Shown in pieces: positions 58,816-64,000 of a stretch of DNA of 64,000 nt. Under the pieces are notes generated by a model that saw only the letters and a list, made by a program, of their open reading frames with translations, did not search any database and was not told the origin of the DNA. The stretch lies in the NCBI RefSeq assembly GCF_002865585.1, contig NZ_CP025581.1:1-64000 (forward strand), given 5' to 3'. The DNA comes from Nocardioides houyundeii. Its GTDB lineage: Bacteria > Actinomycetota > Actinomycetes > Propionibacteriales > Nocardioidaceae. The translations under genes and the position numbers were made by a program. Each line of letters begins with the position of its first letter. The stretch's first letter is position 1.

Positions 58816-60321
58816 ATGACCCCGGACCGGATCCCGAACAGCACCGTGACCCCGGACTCCACCACGGGGTGGCAGGACCGCAAGCGTCGGCTGTGGCTGA
58901 TCGGTCTGGTGGTGCCGTCCCTGGCCTTCGTCGGCTACGCCATGTACGCCCTGACCCACTGGGGGATCTGGCTGTGGCTGGGGCCCATCGTGATCCTGGT
59001 GATCGTGCCCGCCATCGACCTGATGGCCGGGCTCGACCGCTCCAACCCGCCCGACGACGTGATCGAGGCGCTGGAGGCCGACCGCTACTACCGGTGGATC
59101 ACCTACCTCTTCCTGCCCCTGCAGTACGTCGGCTTCATCAGCGCGATGTACATGCTGATGCGCGGCGACCCGCTCGGCTGGGCGCCCGAGCTGGGGCCGG
59201 TCGACAAGATCGCGCTGGCCATCTCCATCGGGTGCATCGGCGGGATCGGCATCAACACCGCCCACGAGCTGGGCCACAAGAAGGAGTCGCACGAGCGCTG
59301 GCTCTCCAAGATCGCGCTGGCCCAGGTCGCCTACGGCCACTTCTACATCGAGCACAACCGCGGGCACCACGTCCGGGTGGCGACGCCTGCGGACCCGGCG
59401 AGCAGCCGGCTGGGGGAGAGCTTCTACGAGTTCTGGCCGCGCACGGTGCTGGGTTCGCTGCGCTCGGCGTGGCGGCTGGAGAAGCGGCGCTACGCGCGTC
59501 GCAGCCAGAGCCCCTGGCGGATCGGCAACGACGTGCTGAACGCCTGGCTGATGACCGCGGTGCTGTGGGCAGGGCTGATGCTGTGGCTCGGGGTCGGCCT
59601 GCTGCCCTACCTGGTGCTCCAGGCCCTGGTGGGGCTGAGCCTCCTGGAGGTCGTCAACTACATGGAGCACTACGGGATGCTGCGGCAGAAGGTCGGCGTG
59701 GGGGAGCGGGAGCGTTACGAGCGCGTCGACCCCAGCCACAGCTGGAACTCCAACAACATCGCCACCAACGTGCTGCTCTACCACCTGCAGCGGCACAGCG
59801 ACCACCACGCCAACCCGACCCGGCGCTACCAGGCGCTGCGGGACTTCGAGGAGTCCCCGGTGCTGCCCACCGGGTACGCCGGGATGATCCTGCTGGCGGC
59901 GTTCCCGCCCGTGTGGCGCCGGGTGATGGACCCCCGGGTGCTGGCCCACTTCCACGGTGACGTGACCCGGGCCAACGTGAGCCCGCGGCACCGCGAGGCC
60001 TACCTGCGCCGATACGCCGTACCGGCAGATGGTCCGGCCTGCGGGGATCTGGGGCGCACGGACCTCGCGGGGAGCGGCGACGGCGAGCACACCGCAGAGG
60101 TGCTCGCCGCTCGCTGCCCCGGGTGCGGCTACACCTACGAGGTGGCGGCCGGCGACGAGCACGAGGGGTTCGCGGCCGGTACGGCCTGGGCCGACGTGCC
60201 CGAGACCTGGAGCTGCCCGGACTGCGGGGTCCGGGACAAGGTCGACTTCGTGCCGGTGGACCCGGCGGAGCCGGTGTCGAGCAGCGTGCCGGTCCCCAGG
60301 CGTTTTCCCCGCGGTTCCTAG
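58816..60321 (+). CDS. alkB: Alkane 1-monooxygenase AlkB fused to rubredoxin
   Basis: A 501-residue integral-membrane non-haem diiron hydroxylase that converts n-alkanes to 1-alkanols. The three His boxes are HELGHKKESH (near residue 156), EHNRGHHVR (near 182) and LQRHSDHHANP (near 326), plus NYMEHYG (near 280). After a linker, residues about 430-480 form a rubredoxin domain with CPGCGYTYE and CPDCGVRDKVDF iron ligands, which passes electrons straight to the hydroxylase. AlkB-rubredoxin fusions are known in actinobacteria. AGGAGATCTG precedes the ATG. No separate ferredoxin/rubredoxin reductase is nearby. Confidence 0.94.
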   Translation: MTPDRIPNSTVTPDSTTGWQDRKRRLWLIGLVVPSLAFVGYAMYALTHWGIWLWLGPIVILVIVPAIDLMAGLDRSNPPDDVIEALEADRYYRWITYLFLPLQYVGFISAMYMLMRGDPLGWAPELGPVDKIALAISIGCIGGIGINTAHELGHKKESHERWLSKIALAQVAYGHFYIEHNRGHHVRVATPADPASSRLGESFYEFWPRTVLGSLRSAWRLEKRRYARRSQSPWRIGNDVLNAWLMTAVLWAGLMLWLGVGLLPYLVLQALVGLSLLEVVNYMEHYGMLRQKVGVGERERYERVDPSHSWNSNNIATNVLLYHLQRHSDHHANPTRRYQALRDFEESPVLPTGYAGMILLAAFPPVWRRVMDPRVLAHFHGDVTRANVSPRHREAYLRRYAVPADGPACGDLGRTDLAGSGDGEHTAEVLAARCPGCGYTYEVAAGDEHEGFAAGTAWADVPETWSCPDCGVRDKVDFVPVDPAEPVSSSVPVPRRFPRGS

Positions 60322-60331
60322 ACTCACCCGG

Positions 60332-60928
60332 GTGACCTCCCCGGCGGCAGCTCCGACGCTCCAGCAGCGCCTGGTGGCGACCGCCGTCGACCTGACCACC
60401 GCCCACGGCTGGTCGCACGTGACCATGGCCCGGCTCGCCCGCGAGGTCGGGGTGAGCCGCCAGACGGTCTATGACCAGATCGGGACCAAGCAGGAGCTGG
60501 CCGAGGCGGTGATCGCCACCGAGCTGGCCCGCTTCCTGGACGCCGTCACCCGCGCCTTCGACCGCTCGCCCGGCGACCTGGTCGCCGCCGTCGAGGGCGC
60601 CTGCCACGACGTGCTGGTGCTGGCCCAGGACAACGCCCTGCTACGGGCCATCGCCTCGGCCACCCACGGCACCGACACCGAGCTGCTGCCGCTGCTCACC
60701 ACGCACTCCGCGACGCTGCTGCAGACCGCCCAGGCAGTGGTGGCCGAACGCGTCGCCGAGTACGACGTCCCGCTCGACCCGGCGCGCCTCGCGGCGGGCA
60801 TCGAGGTGATCGTGCGCGTGGTGCTCAGCCACGTGATGCAGCCCTCCGGCACGCCGGCGCAGACCGCGGCCGACCTGAGCTGGATCGCCGGCCGGGTGCT
60901 GGCCACCGGTGAGGGCCCCCGGTCCTGA
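60332..60928 (+). CDS. TetR family regulator of the alkane hydroxylase
   Basis: A 198-residue TetR protein with an N-terminal helix-turn-helix MARLAREVGVSRQTVYDQIGTKQELAEAV (residues about 31-59) and a helical ligand domain. It begins 10 bp after alkB, the AlkX/AlkU-type position. It may bind the palindrome overlapping the alkB promoter and be released by a fatty acid or alkane-derived ligand, which is inferred. The GTG at 60332 starts the domain. Confidence 0.9.
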   Translation: MTSPAAAPTLQQRLVATAVDLTTAHGWSHVTMARLAREVGVSRQTVYDQIGTKQELAEAVIATELARFLDAVTRAFDRSPGDLVAAVEGACHDVLVLAQDNALLRAIASATHGTDTELLPLLTTHSATLLQTAQAVVAERVAEYDVPLDPARLAAGIEVIVRVVLSHVMQPSGTPAQTAADLSWIAGRVLATGEGPRS

Positions 60929-60957
60929 GCCGCGGGCTGCCCTGGCCTGGCCGCGGC

Positions 60958-61089
60958 TCAGAGGTCGCGGTGCAGCTCATCGAGGCGAGGCACGTCCGGG
61001 CTTCGCGTGAGGCGCACGATCGCCACCGCCAGCCCGCCCCACAGGATCACCATCGCCAGCACCATCAGCACGATCGCCTCGACGTTCAT
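60958..61089 (-). CDS. MetS-type small subunit of an NSS amino-acid importer
   Basis: A 43-residue protein starting MNVEAIVLMVLAMVILWGGL. It has one hydrophobic helix and a short charged tail ending DELHRDL. It resembles the small subunit of the methionine/alanine importer MetPS of Corynebacterium, which is needed for transport. Its ATG overlaps the transporter stop by 4 bp (ATGA), so synthesis is coupled one-to-one. Confidence 0.87.
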   Translation of the reverse strand: MNVEAIVLMVLAMVILWGGLAVAIVRLTRSPDVPRLDELHRDL

Positions 61090-62627
61090 GCCTGGACCTC
61101 CTCGTCGTCGGTGACATCCATGGGTGTGTCCTTGCGCCAGGGCAGCCGGGCCGCGACGAAGCCGAAGACGATCACCAACCCGGCGGCGCCCCACCCGAAG
61201 ACTCCGAGCATCCAGCCCGGGTAGTCCTCGTACCTCGTCCTGACGTCGTTCCACAGCCCGTCGAGCAGCACGTAGGTCAGCGCCAGCGGCGCGACCACCG
61301 AGACCAGGATCCGCCACAGGGCGCCCAGCCGGAAGGAGCCGTTGCGGTTGAGGTGGTTCTGCAGCAGCGGCAGCACCTTGAGCACCCAGGCGAGCACCAC
61401 CATCGAGACCACCGCGACCAGCAGGATGCCGAACTGGTTGATGAAGTGGTCGAGGATGTCCAGCACGTGCAGCCCGCTGGTGCTGGAGAAGAGCAGCACG
61501 CTCAGGACGGCCGCCGGGATGCTGACCAGCGCGGCCGCCTGGGCGCGGCCCAGCTCGAACTTGTCGCGCACCGCCGAGATGACCACCTCGATCACCGAGA
61601 CCAGCGACGTCAGCCCGGCGATGACCAGCGAGGCGAAGAAGCAGACGCCGATGAAGGCTCCCCAGGGCGCCTCACTGATGATCGCCGGGAACCCGATGAA
61701 GGCCAGCCCCACGCCGCTCTGGGCGACCTCGTCCACCGCGACGCCCTCGGCCTGCGCCATGAAGCCCAGGGCGGCGAAGACGCCGATGCCGGCGAGCAGC
61801 TCGAAGCCGGAGTTGGCGAAGCCCACCACCAGACCGGATCCGGTCATGTCGGTGTCGCGGTGCACGTAGGAGGAGTAGGTGATCATGATGCCGAAGCCGA
61901 TGGAGAGGGAGAAGAAGATCTGGCCGAAGGCTGCTCCCCACACCCCCGGCTCGGCCAGGGCGCCCCAGTCGGGGGTGAACAGTGCGTCCAGGCCGTCGGC
62001 GGCACCGGGCAGGAAGAGCGACCGGACCACCAGCGCCCCGAAGGTGATGACGAGCAGCGGGATGAAGACCACCGAGACGGCCCCGATCCCCTTCTGCACG
62101 CCGGCGACCATGACCACGACGACCGCGGCCCACACGATGAGCAGCGGGACCAGCACGCCGGGAACGATCTCGGCGGTCACACCGGGGTCGCTGACCTGCA
62201 GGAACTCGCCGGTGAAGAAGCCCGCGGCGTCGTCCCCCCAGGCCTCGGTGACCGAGAAGAGGGTGTAGCGCAGCGCCCAGGCGATGACCGCGGCGTAGTA
62301 GATGGCGATCATGAAGCAGATGCCGACCTGCCACCAGCCCAGTCCCTCGGTGCCGCGCCGCAGCCGCGCGAACGACAGCGGCGCCGATCCGCGGAAGCGG
62401 TGACCCAGCGCGTAGTCGAGGAAGAGGAACGGGATTCCCGCGGTGAGCAGCGCGATCAGGTAGGGGATCATGAAGGCGCCGCCGCCGTTGTCGTAGGCGA
62501 CGTAGGGGAAGCGCCAGATGTTGCCCAGTCCGACGGCCGAGCCGATCGCCGCGAGGATGAAGACCCTGCGGGACGAGAACGACCCTCGGCGCTCGGCCTC
62601 CTGGGCGTGCGTCTCCTGCTGAGTCAT
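61086..62627 (-). CDS. Sodium-dependent NSS family amino-acid importer (MetP-like)
   Basis: A 513-residue transporter with 11-12 helices. The LeuT-fold signature AAIGSAVGLGNIWRFPYVAY is at residues 26-45, and SSYVHRDTDM lies near 245. MetP-like members take up methionine and alanine with sodium. The small partner MetS is encoded immediately downstream with a 4-bp overlap, strengthening the assignment. No riboswitch-like element is apparent upstream. Confidence 0.91.
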   Translation of the reverse strand: MTQQETHAQEAERRGSFSSRRVFILAAIGSAVGLGNIWRFPYVAYDNGGGAFMIPYLIALLTAGIPFLFLDYALGHRFRGSAPLSFARLRRGTEGLGWWQVGICFMIAIYYAAVIAWALRYTLFSVTEAWGDDAAGFFTGEFLQVSDPGVTAEIVPGVLVPLLIVWAAVVVVMVAGVQKGIGAVSVVFIPLLVITFGALVVRSLFLPGAADGLDALFTPDWGALAEPGVWGAAFGQIFFSLSIGFGIMITYSSYVHRDTDMTGSGLVVGFANSGFELLAGIGVFAALGFMAQAEGVAVDEVAQSGVGLAFIGFPAIISEAPWGAFIGVCFFASLVIAGLTSLVSVIEVVISAVRDKFELGRAQAAALVSIPAAVLSVLLFSSTSGLHVLDILDHFINQFGILLVAVVSMVVLAWVLKVLPLLQNHLNRNGSFRLGALWRILVSVVAPLALTYVLLDGLWNDVRTRYEDYPGWMLGVFGWGAAGLVIVFGFVAARLPWRKDTPMDVTDDEEVQA

Positions 62628-62695
62628 GGCGCCTCCCGAAGATGTGACGTGGACGACTCGTCGGATGCTAGCGCTCCGCCGGGACGGTGTCCTGC

Positions 62696-63559
62696 TCAGA
62701 CGGGCTCCGGCTCACGCCACAGCTGCTCGCGCAGCCGCCACGGCTGGGCCTCACCGGCGTCCAGGATCATCCGGGCGAACGGGGTCATGGTGGCCAGGAC
62801 CGTTGCCTGCTCCGCCTCGCTGAGCACGCGCAGCGGCGCCGCGGCCAGCCGGTCCGTGGTCCGCTCCAGCGACGACTTGAGCTCGGTGCCCTGCGCGGTC
62901 GCGTGGTCCTCGTCGACGACCAGGCCGCGCGCGACCAGCCGGTCGACCGCGGCCTGCCAGGCGGCGTCGTCCCACCCGGTGTGCCGGTGCAGCATCTCCG
63001 CCGGCATGTAGCCGTCGGCACAGGCCAGCACGTGGCACTCGACGGGGTCGATGCCCATGGCCGTGGTGGTCGCCCAGTGCGCGTCGCCGCGGTGCTCGCG
63101 CAGCACCGTGCAGGCCAACCAGAGCTGCAGGTGCGGCGCGTCGGGCCACTCCACGGCCAGGTGGGCGGCGGCCATCGGGTGCCCGCCGAGGTCGCACGCC
63201 TCCGCCGCCCGCCTGACCAGCCCCGCCACCTCGGCGGTCTCGGCCAGGTGGTCCCCCAGCACCCGGCGCAGCGTGGCGTCGGCTGCCTCGAGCCGCGCGG
63301 CGAGGATGTCCTCAGGCTCCGCGCGCTGCCAGACCTCCGGGACCGCCCTGGCGACGTACGCCGGGGCGAAGCCGAAGGTCAGGGCGGCCGCGACCTCGGC
63401 CGACACCGGTCCCAGGGCGCACAGCCGGGCGCCGAAGTACTGCAGCTCGGGCCGGTCGAGGCCGAGAGCGCTCATCCGCTCCACGCCCTCCGCGGAGCGG
63501 TAGGAGAGCTGGTGGTACGGCTCCATCATCCGCCACAGCTGGCGGGGGTGGGTGCTCAC
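62696..63559 (-). CDS. SCO6745-type protein
   Basis: A 287-residue actinobacterial protein of the SCO6745 group: RQLWRMMEPYHQLSYRS start, LGLDRPELQYFGARLCALGPV, and HLQLWLACTVLREHRGDAHW (near residue 142). The C-terminal part has a winged-helix-like stretch TGWDDAAWQAAVDRLVARGLV (near 195). Function is unknown; it may be a regulator. It is followed by an NTF2-like gene 8 bp upstream on the same strand, a likely operon. Confidence 0.82.
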   Translation of the reverse strand: MSTHPRQLWRMMEPYHQLSYRSAEGVERMSALGLDRPELQYFGARLCALGPVSAEVAAALTFGFAPAYVARAVPEVWQRAEPEDILAARLEAADATLRRVLGDHLAETAEVAGLVRRAAEACDLGGHPMAAAHLAVEWPDAPHLQLWLACTVLREHRGDAHWATTTAMGIDPVECHVLACADGYMPAEMLHRHTGWDDAAWQAAVDRLVARGLVVDEDHATAQGTELKSSLERTTDRLAAAPLRVLSEAEQATVLATMTPFARMILDAGEAQPWRLREQLWREPEPV

Positions 63560-63567
63560 GGCGGGCT

Positions 63568-63981
63568 TCAGGAGAGCTCGGCGAGCAGGACGGACATCTT
63601 CGCGGTGTCCTTGTAGAAGACGTCGATCTCGCTGATCCGGCCGTCCCTGACGGAGTAGAGCTCCACCATGGGCATCCGCACCGTGCGGCCCGACCGCTTG
63701 GAGGTGAAGACCCCGGTCATCGTCACCAGCACCCGGTCGCCGGCCTGCACCGCGTCCCAGTCCTCGATCCCCAGCTCCGCGAGCTCGCCGATCTTCGCCT
63801 TGATCGCGTGGAACCCGGCGACACCGCGGTAGGTCCCCGGGTAGGGCAGGTTCTCCGGCTCGTGGATCGCCAGCTCGGGGTGGAAGACCTGCTCGATGCG
63901 AGGCTGGTCGTCCGCGTGGACCGCGGCGAGCAGCTCGTCGACGACGTCCTTGGGGTTCTGCGACACGGGAATCTGGGACAC
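63568..63981 (-). CDS. NTF2-like/SnoaL-fold protein
   Basis: A 137-residue NTF2-fold protein with DVVDELLAAVHADDQPRIEQVFHPEL (near residue 13), GVFTSKRSGRTVRMPMVELYSVRDGRISEIDVFYKD (near 88). It is probably a small isomerase/hydrolase or ligand-binding protein. It is unrelated in detail to the protein at 37199. The GTG at 63981 is used; an in-frame GTG at 63966 is possible. The last 19 bases of the window beyond it hold nothing recognisable. Confidence 0.84.
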   Translation of the reverse strand: MSQIPVSQNPKDVVDELLAAVHADDQPRIEQVFHPELAIHEPENLPYPGTYRGVAGFHAIKAKIGELAELGIEDWDAVQAGDRVLVTMTGVFTSKRSGRTVRMPMVELYSVRDGRISEIDVFYKDTAKMSVLLAELS

Positions 63982-64000
63982 GGGGTGCCTCGCTCTTCGT

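Noticed and set aside
57301..58816. Overlapping frames around the MFS gene (e.g. Arg/Gly-rich 512-residue frame)
   Set aside because: The 57360-58748 frame has all MFS motifs. The others are frame shadows rich in Arg, Gly and Ala.

Overview
The window is very GC-rich and carries the replication-origin neighbourhood of an actinobacterial chromosome. The order dnaA – oriC – dnaN – gnd – recF – DUF721 (DciA-type) – gyrB – gyrA – DUF3566 – tRNA-Ile – DLW-39 small protein – tRNA-Ala, followed by the FhaA/FhaB/PstP/RodA/PbpA/kinase cell-wall cluster, is the classical actinobacterial arrangement. Product content (SURF1, DUF3817, SCO6745-type and DUF2071 proteins, an AlkB–rubredoxin fusion) suggests Nocardioides or a close relative. 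That placement is inferred from family knowledge; no search was run.

Positions 1–11.7 kb hold the initiation and replication core. dnaN is interrupted by an apparent one-base deletion in a C run. 11.8–17.8 kb hold two tRNAs, the DLW-39 peptide, a membrane protein, a TIGR01777 epimerase, and a tightly overlapping SURF1 / DUF3817 / patatin / acyltransferase operon. 18–29.7 kb hold a cyclophilin, a rhomboid protease, a doubled CrgA-like protein, a DUF881 protein, and the minus-strand operon fhaA-fhaB-pstP-rodA-pbpA-kinase-pknB, which couples Ser/Thr phosphorylation to elongation and division. The class E sortase and trpG/pabA genes often found beside pknB are absent. A class F sortase lies at 33.9 kb instead, directly behind a secreted ice-binding-like (DUF3494) protein.

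29.9–43.4 kb are accessory: tRNA-Leu, a TetR/DUF981 divergent pair, an M48 protease, the DUF3494/sortase pair, a PAP2 enzyme, a degraded patch (TetR stub plus a DUF2071 C-terminal fragment whose intact paralogue lies 2.4 kb downstream), a GT87-like enzyme, a glutathione peroxidase, a sulfotransferase, a BLUF blue-light sensor, a family-A polymerase-like protein with a coupled acidic micro-ORF, and a GNAT–GrpB fusion.

43.4–46.1 kb hold an ECF42-type sigma factor module (YCII/DGPF protein, sigma factor with long C-terminal extension, alpha/beta hydrolase). The same two-block promoter motif, with identical 17-bp spacing, precedes both non-sigma genes. 46.1–57.3 kb hold oxidoreductases, a metal exporter, a nitroreductase, a CYTH-like protein that looks internally deleted, a PaiB-like protein, acetyltransferases, an ACT-domain malic enzyme, a MarR/MMPL divergent pair, and ppgK. 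ppgK carries a second homopolymer frameshift, which points to sequencing undercalls rather than biology. 57.4–64 kb hold a DHA2 MFS pump, an AlkB–rubredoxin alkane hydroxylase with a palindrome over its promoter and a TetR gene behind it, a MetS/MetP-type amino-acid importer, an SCO6745-type protein and an NTF2-like protein.

No CRISPR array, insertion sequence, prophage or rRNA gene was seen.
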